Source of the DNA: Rhabditophanes sp. KR3021
Lineage: Eukaryota > Nematoda > Chromadorea > Rhabditida > Alloionematidae
Assembly (NCBI GenBank): GCA_963281155.1
Contig: CAUJLY010000001.1
Location: forward strand, 6,076,001 to 6,140,000
Length of the DNA stretch: 64,000 bases
Direction: 5' to 3'
Position numbers and translations under genes: made by a program. A model generated the notes under the pieces. It was not told where the DNA came from, did no database searches, and was given only the letters and a program-made list of their open reading frames with translations. Positions 44,538 to 56,212 of this stretch are shown piece by piece; the first letter of the stretch is position 1, and every line of letters starts with the position of its first letter.

Positions 44538-47500
44538 TTATAACATTACATCCGTTGCTTCTTTAAATACTCGATTATGAGGAAACTCCTTAAATATTAA
44601 AGTTAACTGGTTTGTAAACTCAATATAGTTTCGTTTTAGTTCTTTCTGATAATCAATTTGATCAACACTGATCAACTGCTCGTTCTTTACTAATGCGTCA
44701 TGGCATTTCTTTGAAAAATCTTTATAACAAAGTCTCAATTTGTTTTTATTTCGCTCCAAACTATTTTTATCTTTTACCGGAGATGTCAAAAACGTATTCT
44801 GTGCACCAAGAAACACTTTTGCCAAAAAAATTGGGCCTGAATTAACCGTAGTGCCAATACATCCTTGGAGAACCATTTGTAAGATTTTGGGATCAGTCGG
44901 TATACTGACAGTTGCCGTATGTAATTCCCTTGTCTTCTTTTGAATATCTTCCACAGCAGCTTCGATTGGTGTCAAAACTGATTGTTGTCTTTTTACCACA
45001 CGTATTCTAGACTTGATATATGGAAATGAATTTTGAGTTGTCAGTATTGTTTTCCTTTTGACTGAAATTTGGCGGATTAATATTGTTTATTTAAATGTAA
45101 GTTTTAAGTAAAATATATACCAAGTACCGTTTTAAAAGAGTATTTTTTGAATTTTCAATATTAGTTGTTACGTTTTGATGTTATTGTCTCATGTACTTGA
45201 CACCAATTACATCTGACATCAACACTATATAAGTATCTATTTTATTGAATAAAACCAGTCTATCATATATCGTGCTACCTCAGCTTGTACTATTTGAAGC
45301 ACTAGTTACTTTAAATTTGTTGTCGTTTGTAATATATTTAACTTATTACGCTTACTAATATAGGTCATTAGCTAAACACATTCAATATCGTATTTTTAAG
45401 AATTGTGCAAAGATGAACAAAAATACAATGCAAAGTTCAATGTCTACGGTTGGACAAAGTGTGGCCAGGTTGGAAAACTACGTCTATGGAATACCAAGCA
45501 TATGTCTACTTGTTGCTTGATCCAAAAGATGCCGAGGGCATTTTGACCAACTATCCAAGTTTCAAGAAAGGATGTTTGAACTTAAGATGACTTGCGATGA
45601 TTAATCTAATATTTTGTTTATCTTTTTGCTCTAATAAATTTTCATCACCCACGATACGTACACTGATCTTTTAACTCGCCGTGTGCTTTTCCATCCTTTG
45701 TAAATGGTGTTGCATATACGAAATTCTTGACATTGAATCTTCTCTCAAACATACTAGCAGTTCTTTCTTTCTTCTCCCAACTATCGAAGTACGGTTCAAC
45801 ATAAGTTATTTGGATGTAAGCTTTTGACAAGGTATTCAACTTATTTCGATCAACATCACTGCTATCTTTGATAATCTCTACAACACCACTTCCAAACTTT
45901 TTAACATAAAATGCCTCCAAACGATGCGATATTTCAGATAATTGGGTTAATCCTACTTCACGATATATAAATTCTTCACCATTTAAATCCTCTCCAAACT
46001 TTTCCCCTAAAATGTTGGCAGCTGTTATATTGTTCTTTTAAGTGTAAATTTTAGTTAAACTATATACCAAAGGTATCTTTTAAAAGAATATTAGTTGTTT
46101 TCAAATTTGTTGTCGTTTGTAATGTATTTATATTGTTATTAAGTTCTAACGTTTACCAATTCTTGTCCGCTCACTCAACTGGAGTTAAACTATGCAGAAA
46201 AATAGTGCCAATAATGATGTCAGAAGAGTCTTAAATGAAACAAGGAGGAAATGGCACTAACATCCGGTATGAGAAATCTGTTCTATAATAAAACAGAATT
46301 ATCCAAGCACATCAGGCATCATGGATGCGAAGAGTTGGGTAATGCTGAACTCGAATACAATACCAAGTTGAATGTCTCTAAATGATTGGACAAAGTTTGA
46401 CCAGGTCGGAAAACTGCTTCTGAGGAATACCAAGCATATGTCTTGTTCCTGCTCGATCCAAGTCAAGTCGATCACATTCTCTCCATCTCAAGCTTCCAGC
46501 ACCTACTAAAGAATTGGGTGAAAATGTGGAGTTTACACTGATGGAAAGATTCAAGCATCAGATTACCAACTCCGATCATGACAAATGCTTTATGCCAGAT
46601 GTCTACTTACTTAATTGTTTCAATTTATGTACAATCGCTGACATCTTGACCGAAAAGATGTTTGAACTCGAATGAATAATTTTAAAATGTTTTTGACCAC
46701 CCCCTTTTAACTTGCCATAAAATCCAACTCGATAAAAGCTTCCAAAGTGGCTAAAAATAATTTAGTACACATTTAACTTTGCACGACTTACCGTTTATCA
46801 GTATTTGAGATTGGAGACATCCACGCATCTGATACATTTTCTTTTGTTGTTTGAATCCCCTCAATTTTTCTCAAATTGGCTGCAATCTTTTCATGCATCA
46901 AAGCAACTTTAGAAAAATCCTTATTCTTTTGCAAAATGGGGACTAGAATTTGGTAAACTTGTGAAGCCAATTCAAACATCTGAACCTTTTCCATTAAAGT
47001 TGCCGCTTGCTCAAGGATGGTTTTTAAGCCTTCTCTACTGAAATACCAACTCTCACAAATGCCTTCCTCTTCAGGTGAAATGACATCATCTGAGACTGCC
47101 GACTCCTCCAAAATATTGTCTGTCAAATGAGAATACAAGGCAGCGCCTGTTTTAAAATAAGGATCAGAATCAATCATTGACAAGTATTCTGTCAACAACG
47201 CACTAACATGCAATAAACACATCGCCGCAGAAGTAAAATTGTTGTTTTCAATATTCTTACCGGCCATTGATAAAAGCCACGTTAATCTGAGATCAGGATT
47301 GTTTTGGTATCCCTTTGCGATTCTGTACATCAAATCTAGTAGGAATTCAAAATCATCACAATGATGCTTTAATTTGGTGGTATCAGACAAAATCATGTGC
47401 AAGTTGAAGATGAGATCCTTTACTTGTTGAGTGTAGGAGATTAATGACAAGGCAGTTGGACTTTCTAAACTGGTTGAGCAGTCGTTTTCTAAGTATGCTA

Positions 47501-50500
47501 GCAAATTGGAGAGACTTTTTTTCAAGTCGCACTCATTGATATTCCAGAGACCAAAAGCAGCGCAATTCGAAACTAAAGTGGACAAAGCCATTGTAATTTG
47601 CATTTTTAGTCGTGAGAAGGAGTGGTGTGATTCGAATGAATGCCTCATTAGAATGTATTTTGTTGCAGAAGCGTGAGATCTTGTGCTCGATGATTTTGAA
47701 GCTAAATGTCTAAGCAATTGTAAACATAATTGTTGGCACAATTCAGAATGTTGGGAGAAATAAAAATCGGGGAACATCAGAATAGCCAATCTTTGGGATG
47801 CGAAGATGTTTTCAAGTGTTCCTGATGTAAAAGATAATGTCAGCAAATGTGATAACGATCTTAGCAGAGATGGCAAAAGAAACTGCAAATGTGTGAGTTC
47901 AGATTCATTTAGTGAAATAAGCGTTAAAACCGATTCGATTGTATCTAGGATAGTCAGGTACACTTCAGAGGATGCATATTGACATAACATTACCATAGAC
48001 ATTTCACTATTTAACGGTAATGACATAGCCAAAGAGTCCGTGCTAAATCTGTTATTTTGTTTCATCGAAACAATAGATTTAGATATTTGGTTTGAAGTGT
48101 TGTTTGTACTCATGGATCTCCATTTGACTTCCGAACTCGGGGTATTATTTGCATTGTTTGGAGAATTTCCGGTCAAAGTAAGGCTTGTCATCTTAGACAA
48201 TGTACTTCTTTTAGAGGAATTGGCTGATGTTGAAGAATTTGCCATATTTTTGGAAGGGCTATTTTGATTAACGGAATCTTTTCTTCTCAACAACGTCGAG
48301 GAAGGCATGGACTCATTGCAGTTGCCTTGACTTTGTACATTTCCAATATCATTCAAGTTATTTTGGCAGAGCATACTAAATACTTCCTTAGTCAACTTCT
48401 TAAAATCAAATATTCCAACCGAGTTATGCAAAACATCTGCAAAATTTTGTAATCTATGCGATGGTAATTGAATAATCCACTCTTTTAAATTATCTTGATT
48501 TGAAAATTTCAAAACCCAAATGAAACAGGACAATAAGTTTTTAGAATACTCGTAACAAAGGTAAGGGTTTTGATCAGTATTATTTTCTTGAGTATCATTG
48601 CTTGAACTATTGAAAAATACACCTGCATTGTCTGTGCAAATTCCTAAAATGGGACAAATTAGTACTAATGTAAAAGGTTGGGCGTTTTTTAATAAAGTGT
48701 TTAGTATAAATATATATTTCAACTTTGAGAGAAGGTTCTGAAACGAATCACATCAGAAGGTGTTGAAGACTTGCGTCTTGAACCTTCACATGTAATGGTT
48801 TTTGGAATGAACTGTAATTGCATAACATCGCACTTTTATTTTAAAACTTTCCTAATAATGGGAAATATAGTTCGGCAACACGTTCCATGAGACTTTTGTC
48901 GTTGCATATTCTGACATCATTTTCATGGGAAACAAGTAAATTCTTCAAGTTTGTGATAGCTTGATTTTGGATGCTTCCATTGTTACTGTGAATTGAAGTA
49001 ACCAAATCAGACAACAAAACTCCGATTAAGAAATGTTGAGCTTTGAAAGCGTTCGACAATTCATCTGGAAATACGCTACTCTTAGTTCTACTCAAAGTGA
49101 ATGTATTTGGAGAAGAGGAAATGCTCGCATACTTATTCTCAACTTGTGGCAATGAACACAACAGGGAAGATGTGTCAAATGATTCATTAGTTGGTTGTGT
49201 CAGATCATAATAATTGCATAAATATTGATGCGACATTGGTAAATTCAAAGCAATAATATGTTCGTGGGATAACAATATCTTGGTGAATTCCAATCGCAAC
49301 AGCATTAGATTTCTCGATAAATTGTCACCATACATTGATATTTTGATTCCAATATCATTGTAGTATCCCTTAACCAATCTCATAACAAAAGTCCTGTCCA
49401 TAATTGAAAAAGAATCTTGCAAAAAGAAGGCAAACGCATTATTTATCTGACGTGCTGTATTATGATCCTTTGAGCTTTTTTCGATTATTTCATTAGTCAA
49501 CAATGTCTGTAGACGACACAAATCACCAAGATAAGAATCTGAAAATCTGGTTCTTCTTGAAATGTAAAGCATCTGCGAGTTTTGATTTAACAAAAGCTCA
49601 CCCATACTTTTGATGATCAATTCTAAATAAAACCAAGAATAAGTACAGCTCATATCTTTCAATGATCCTGTAGCATACGTCCACTGTTGAACCAATTCTT
49701 CGTGCAAAAATTTAGTATATCCGCAACTCTTGGAATACGTAGAATTTTTCATTGAATTACTGGCTTCTACTTTCTTAATAATTTTATTTAGATCGTCATA
49801 TGTTGTGTCACCAGACAAACCATATTTCAATGAATCATTGAATGTGTCATTGTCAAAAGGGGATTTCGTTGTGATCTTGTTCAAATGAATATATTTAATC
49901 AAGAAACTACTGCGACCATGTCCATCCAGAGTTGAAACATCCAGTAAAACAGTGCATATTTTGATTAGTTGAGATAAGGTGGTAAAACATGTTTCAGCAA
50001 GGCGGCATTCGCTTAGTTTGTGGCTTATTTTAGAGTATGTGATGAGGGACAGTAATTTATCGAAAATTATATACATAAATGAAACCATTGGTTGTGGTTG
50101 AGATTTTGTTACATTCTTCACGGCATTTAAAATGTCATTTGTATCTGTCGTGTCAAGAGAATGGTACACTCTAAGGAAAGCGTCTAAGTATTTGTCTTCG
50201 GTGTGGATTGTTGTAATTGCTGACATTGAAACTTGAAAAAGCGGTTTATGTGCTTCTAGCCATTTGATGTTTGGTAAATTTACGTCTGGAGAAAGGTAAC
50301 AGTAACCCTTTGGTAGAGGTTCTAAAGAAATCGGTATGTGGAAATTATTACCAGTTTGTAAGCACCCTTTCTCCTGATATAAAGGTAGCCAAGTATAGGC
50401 AATTTCGGTTTCGACTCCATCATTATGTTTGTTGAGTTTGCATGAAATGTGACAGAAGGTGAACAAGATGTGATAACCATCATTTAAATTTGCTGGAATG

Positions 50501-52982
50501 TTTATTTTGATTTCATCACTGAATTGTGGGTATTTGGTGTGATATGATACAGAAGTGTAAATTTTGTCTACTAATTGATTGGAATTGCGAGAGTAAAGAG
50601 CCTTACAAGGCTTCTCGTGACTATCCATCAGCTCAATTCTAATTGATATATTTCTAGCATTGCCGCTTTTGTTGGAGAAATTTGCCATTTTTGGATAAAT
50701 GAAAAGAAGGTTCCGGAGATTGGTACTATCATTCACTTCATACTGGCCTTTCGCTGGAAAGGACAAAACTTCTCTTAAAATCGGATTACTGTTATAATTA
50801 TTAAACATTGCAATTGAATTCTTCCATCTTTTCAATTCAGAGCTAATGCAATTGTTTATTAAGTAAGCGTTTGTTTCGTCTAGTTGATTCCAGTCTGGAG
50901 GCAACAATGTAATTTCTATTATAAATTTTGAATTAATCGACTTCATCTTTGAAAGTTTGGCAGAGTTTTTTCTGTTTTCGAACAACATTTTAATGATTTC
51001 TTCATCTGAAAGTTTGTCCAATTCAGCTCTGAAGAAACTATGCAATTTGACAATTATTGGTTTGTTACTTATAGATTGAAATTGTTGGCGTTGGTTTGGT
51101 GGTTTATTACTTTCCAAACTAGATACTTTTCTTGGAGTAACTGGCGGTGATGTTAATGGCTCAGAATTGATATTCGATGTTCTTTTATTCTTAGTTAATG
51201 TACAAAATTGTGATGGGGAGATAAGTGAAGTAGGATGATCCATAGATAAAATTGACTCCGTCTCTTCAATTAAGGATGAATCATTGGAGTAAATGTTGGC
51301 TGAGTCATCAAAATACTTATCACCATTGTTTCCAAGATAAGAGTTATCTTTTTTGTGGCTCAAAGTATTAGTGTTGGTTCCATTTTGCAAAACTTGAGAC
51401 AGTTCTATGGCAGTCCAGGCGAATGGCATACGATAGTTAGAAAGTCTTTTACAATTGTCGATCATAAAATTTTGATGTTTTTCTTTGATCCCACTACTGG
51501 AGTGATCTTTAACATATGGCTCATAAATATCATTTGCCTCGCCAGCTTGAAGAACTTTTTCCAGCTTTATGACAACAAAGATATCTGATAATAGTTCGAA
51601 ATTTTGAATTTGAAAGAGTGCAGCTTTTGGAAGTAAACCTGATGCAAATAAGGACTGCTGAATCATTGCATTTAAATGTGTTGCGTTAAAATCAAAGTAA
51701 AATGACTCTGATAAGCGCCTTTTTTCCTTTAAATCAAACAAAGTAATGGAAGCAAAGATGGGTTCAAGGTCTGCAGGGTCGAATGATAATTCTTGTACTT
51801 TAAATAACAAAAATGGTTTGAGGTCAGAGGTTGCACACGAAGAAGTATTGGGAATATTACGATGCTCAATATTAAATTCGTTTTTGTCTTCTTCACTTAT
51901 TGGCAACAAAGAAACTAAATTGGGCAACTTGGAGGCATTTCTTTTAATACTATTTTCAATTTGCAAAGCTGCTGGCGTTGTTCGGCCAATTAAATGAGGG
52001 AAAATGGCATCTTTGGCTAATGAGTTTTGAGAAGCACTCGAAATTGTATTGCCATTGCCACTTATAGTGTCTTCTTTTGTACTTGAAACGATGGAGGCCG
52101 AATCAGAAGAGATGGAACAATATGAATCTCTTTCATCGCCGAACAAACTGACGCCACTATTTCCGATTAAATCAGATACTGCTGATTGCATTTCCTCAAA
52201 TGACTGTTTACAAACTTTGTCTAGATACTTTTTTTGAGTAATTACAGCTTTTTGACACCCGTACCCCGAAGAATACAATTGATGTTTGCGAGAAATGATG
52301 AATGATTTTGAACTATTTTCTGAGTATCTTTCTAAGATGTCCATAATGTGCGGTTCGATGGTATATGGATCAATATCATTTGGAATTATTGGGGATGGGA
52401 CTGTTAATGTGGTCAGCGGCAAAGGATGTAACTCAAGATCAACGGGAGGAAACAAAATACTGGAGGAGACATTGTCAGTTGTTGGGTGTGAGACTGTCGA
52501 GTTGGATAAGATGTCCTCTATATCAAGAGGTTCGGCTAGTGCTGACAAATGGAGTTTGTGGGATTTTTGAATAGTTTCCACATTGTGTCCCTTCGGTTGA
52601 TCTATTGGTGTTGGGGTGATACTGTTGAAATGCAATAGATCACCAGTTGAGATTAATTTTCTTATGTGAGCAGCTGTGAACCTAAATAAACTTTTGTTAG
52701 AATCTGTCAAATGGTTATTTATCTTAAATTAATAAATAAAAGATTTTTTTGATGTTAAATCAGATCAAATACAATATATCATTGCAAGATGAATTGCTTT
52801 TTGTGTTATAAATAGATACATTCTACATTTTTTATCTTAAATTGCTCTTTGTGTTAAAAATGGAAAAATTGTACATTTTTTATGTTAAATTCAACTTTTT
52901 GTGTTAAATTGCATATGTTAACCTACTTTGTCCTTCGATTAGAGAAACTTCTGGTGTCGGAATTGGAGTGATTCAATGGCAT
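44538..52982 (-). CDS. DOCK7: DOCK6/7/8-family guanine nucleotide exchange factor
   Basis: Minus-strand exons: 52982-52927, 52681-48848, one unresolved small exon within 48846-48646, 48643-46792, 46750-46716, 46006-45662, 45061-44538; about 2.2 thousand residues, as in DOCK6-8. The N-terminus [11 protein letters not shown]...[11 protein letters not shown] matches DOCK-C proteins. [20 protein letters not shown] and [13 protein letters not shown] precede the DHR-1/C2 region ([20 protein letters not shown]). DHR-2 is well conserved: [11 protein letters not shown] (reads [11 protein letters not shown]), [80 protein letters not shown] and [13 protein letters not shown]-2 activates Rac/Cdc42. The closest subtype by motif is DOCK7. 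Introns 45062-45661 and 46007-46715 are long and contain a duplicated element; the latter uses a GC donor. Intron 1 is 245 bp. Confidence 0.9.
45089..45604 (+). repeat. Duplicated intronic element, copy A (antisense to DOCK)
   Basis: Inside the 600-bp DOCK intron. Blocks shared in the same order with copy B: TATATACCAAG...TTTTAAAAGA near 45113, AAATTTGTTGTCGTTTGTAA near 45313, and AATACCAAGCATATGTCT near 45489. On the plus strand it reads [19 protein letters not shown] and ends [13 protein letters not shown] before a TAA at 45602, with frame changes. Degenerate coding remnant. Confidence 0.65.
46031..46675 (+). repeat. Duplicated intronic element, copy B (antisense to DOCK)
   Basis: Inside the 709-bp DOCK intron. 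Shares the three blocks of copy A and additionally reads [20 protein letters not shown], a finger-like stretch similar to the [13 protein letters not shown] of the SUCLG2 intron remnant, then [19 protein letters not shown] (copy [20 protein letters not shown]) and a C-terminus ending LTEKMFELE. Stops and shifts interrupt it. Confidence 0.65.
52794..52915. repeat. Imperfect 48-49-bp tandem repeat in DOCK intron 1
   Basis: About 2.4 copies of a unit with TTTTTGTGTTA (or CTTTGTGTTA), then TACATTTTTTAT, then TTAAAT. AT-rich; inside the 245-bp first DOCK intron (52682-52926). Confidence 0.6.
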
Positions 52983-54968
52983 TTAGGATGGATGGAATAA
53001 ATTAATAATGCAAAACCTGGAATAACATATAGTAATATAGATATTATAGATTAATATAGTAGGATATTATAAATAATATAGATAGTTTAAGATTATTCGT
53101 CTGATCTTTAAAAAGTACTCCTAAAATACATACACTGAAACACTTCAAAGCAACAGCTTTCTCTTAGTTAACAAAACATATCCGTTTTTTACACTTTAAA
53201 TCTATACTACACCGCAGAGAGTATGTATTTAAATGTATAAATAGTAGTGGCTAATGTGAAGGGACATTTTTTAAATCACCCCAAAGTTGAATAAAATCTC
53301 AACAGCATTGAGAGAAGTTGTAAAAAATAAAGATGCTGCGACAGATAAAAAGTGTTTCGAACAACCAAATTGAGTGTTATGAAGAGTAGTAAGTTTTAAG
53401 AGTAGTTGTTTGTACTCGTTCTACCAAGAACAGGCGGCATTTAAGAAGATAATGGCATTGTGGTAGATTTATGTGATAAGTGGCTTATCGGATTAGGGTC
53501 AACTTCACTGTGAACGACCATTATTAATGTGATTACTTTTTGTTTAAATCAATCACTTTTTAAACATACTATATAACTCATCATAATAATAAGAATATGA
53601 TCGTATTATTTGATTTTATCAATACCGCAAAAAATAAATGTGTAGGTATAAAAATAATGTGTATACGCCATGTAAAATATATTAATTACACTCAATGGCA
53701 ATTCCCAACTTAGTTACTATACTACGTATAATTAAAAATAGATATTTCCAGTATTCATCAAATATATTTTACACATTAAAACAAAATTGTCAAATAGTGC
53801 AAAATAACTTGTAACAATAATACAACCACGACGGCTAAACTCTTTGTACGAAATTACAACTATAAAATATTTGCACTATCTTACGCGGGTATTGAATTTG
53901 CTGATATTTTATTAGATCCGATATATCAATCAAACATCTGATTCATATAAAAAATAAATCTTTATTACTCATTATATGTAATGTTGTTCAGCATGTTTTT
54001 ATCTGATTGTAACAATATCAAAATTGTGACTATGCTATTTACAATGATTAAATATGGTCGATTATGTATATTTACACGCATAAGTAATATATTTATTGCC
54101 TTGAAATTGGATAATTCAACAATTCGGTAGTAAAGAAATGCTAATAAATATAAACTCCATTTCACAACTAGACCCTTTTATCTTTTTTATTAATTTGGTC
54201 ACTACATCTCTAGTAAATATAAATTTAAATGCAAAACAAATAAATATAACAAAATATAATAATAGAAAATTGAAGAAGATAGAAGCATTATATAGATAAT
54301 GTAAAATATAAAAGATCTTATCAAATAAACATTAATTTTATTATTCAAAATAAATTAACTAAACCATTCATCAACCTTATTTTTTAAATTTGACACTCGA
54401 ATAATATTTAGTTAAACCAGCAATTTTTTAGCAGCCTCTTATTAGTCATAAAATAGTTATTTACACATGTACTTGTTGTTATTTATACACAAGATCATGT
54501 TGTTTATCGCTTTCCATGATCTTTACGAATAACTTTTGTATGGTTCATTAAGTCGGGACGTTCCAATCTAAGCATTTCCTGCTGATCAATTTTAATAACA
54601 TTTTATTATGCAGTATATGTTGTTGGTTTTATTCATTGCAGATTTAGATTGAATGCAATTGTGCCATTAATTATTTTAACAACTATAAAAATATCTACAA
54701 CAAATATAATTAATTGGATGATTCCTGTAGAATGTATCTATTTTTGCAGTTATTTAGGTATTTCAATTTCATTTTTGATATCATACTTTCCAATAAACTA
54801 CATTCCAACGGATCTGTTTACTTCGTCTCATGATAACATCTATATAAACAAATACAAAAAGTTGACACTATTTAGATCTGTGTCATCAAAATATACTTAT
54901 TAGTTCCATGACAAAATAATTAATTGCTATTATTGCTTTAAATTTGTACATATTTATTAAAATTAAAA
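52983..54968. other. 2-kb intergenic region
   Basis: Between the DOCK and UVRAG-like starts (divergent). AT-rich. Short frames at 53965-54165 (minus) and 54649-54903 (plus, hydrophobic) lack supporting signals. At 53333 a short plus-strand frame MLRQIKSVSNN resembles the SUCLG2 presequence [11 protein letters not shown], including the DNA stretch AAAGATGCTGCGACA; it is followed by a stop. Confidence 0.5.
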
Positions 54969-56096
54969 ATGCCAACTGGAAGAGATAGACCTAATCAAAG
55001 AGATAATAGTGAAAAGATTAAAGCGAGTGTTACGGCTTCACAATGGTATCAGTAAGTTCATTTTATTCTTACTTTTGCATTTCCATTTTAAGAGCTCAAC
55101 AATTGGCACAACAAGCCATTGAACTTCAAATGACAAATGCTGAATGCGTGAAAAAGATTATGGAAAAGGCAAAGGAGCGTGAAAAAGTTTTTGAAGTGGT
55201 ATGTTTGTCGTAACGTGATGATAAGTAGGTAATATTATTTATAGAAAGATGACATAATCAAATGCAAAGCATACAACGGTGATTTGGAACGCAAAATAGA
55301 AGAAGCTCGATACCGGGTAAATAAATTACAAAGAGGTCTTGTTAACAAAGACAAAAACATACAATTAAAGAGGCTAGAATCTGAAGATATAACAAGGGAA
55401 AAGGAAGAAATTGAAGATAAGATAAATGTAATGTCAGAGACAATAAAAGTTCTAGGAAAAAGAGCTAAGGTAACTCAATTACAATTGAAACTTAGACAGC
55501 GATACATGATTAAAGAGCTTATGGCAATTTTCGACATCAAAATCAATCTTGACCCGATGGATTTTGCAAAACGATCTGCCAATGGTCACCCTAAATTTTC
55601 ATCTTCTCCCTGCCGTTGCCAAAAGATGGACACCATTCTTGGGCTTCATCTCCCAAACCTCACTTCACTTTTAAACCACCCTGAACAGGTTGTGATCTCT
55701 GCCATGGATCAACTCGTCCATTTATTAATTTCCGTTGGCCATGTCTTAGACTATTCATTTAGACATCAAATGCACTATAATGGTATGCATTCGCATGTTT
55801 CACGGATGAGTCCTGAGTCTGATGTCAAGGATGAAGTTTTCAAGTTTCACGAGGCCTATTCAAAAGATAATCGGGACAAATTTATTACTGGATACAGTCT
55901 AGTTAACCGCAATATAGCTCAATTAAGATACGACAATGGATTACATACTAATAATGAAGACAGGACCTTGTTAAATATACTAGAAGTCTTAACTTTTATA
56001 GGTAGTGGATTAGAGAGGGAAAAGGCCGAAAGCAAGAAGCAGTTAAGCGAGTGTGAGAAAAAGATTCTTAGACCGAATGGAAATATTACCCCGTAA
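54969..56096 (+). CDS. UVRAG/ATG14-family subunit of the VPS34-Beclin complex
   Basis: Three exons, 54969-55051, 55093-55198 and 55245-56096 (41 and 46 bp introns), give 346 residues. Residues about 30-180 form a coiled coil rich in Lys/Glu, ending KLRQRYMIKELMAIFDIK, as in UVRAG/Vps38 (RR..LI.EL..IYPI). The C-terminal domain has TILGLHLPNLTSLLNHPEQV (UVRAG: CGIHLPN), then VHLLISVGHVLDYSFRHQM and FITGYSLVNRNIAQLRY (UVRAG: .YLLNKNIAQLR). No C2 domain is visible before the coiled coil, unlike vertebrate UVRAG, so ATG14 is the alternative. The class III PI3-kinase adaptor role is well supported; which adaptor is not. No AATAAA follows. Confidence 0.7.
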
Positions 56097-56212
56097 AACA
56101 TTTTTTAGTAAAGTACTCGTTTATTTTTTACTTTCCTATAAAACGGTCACTTCCGTATAATCTCTTAATCTTTTAAATTAATTAATGGTTTCCTTAATCT
56201 TTAGTTTTAAAT
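56097..56212 (+). promoter_or_regulatory. 116-bp intercistronic spacer with acceptor
   Basis: No AATAAA; pyrimidine-rich tract CCTTAATCTTTAG ends 8 nt before the VPS41 ATG, with no upstream coding exon in phase. Fits an operon junction with trans-splicing of the downstream message. Confidence 0.5.

Noticed and set aside
54649..54903. Hydrophobic 84-residue plus-strand frame
   Set aside because: AT-rich Ile/Phe/Tyr bias typical of random frames here; no recognisable motif, and an ATTGCAG upstream is not enough.
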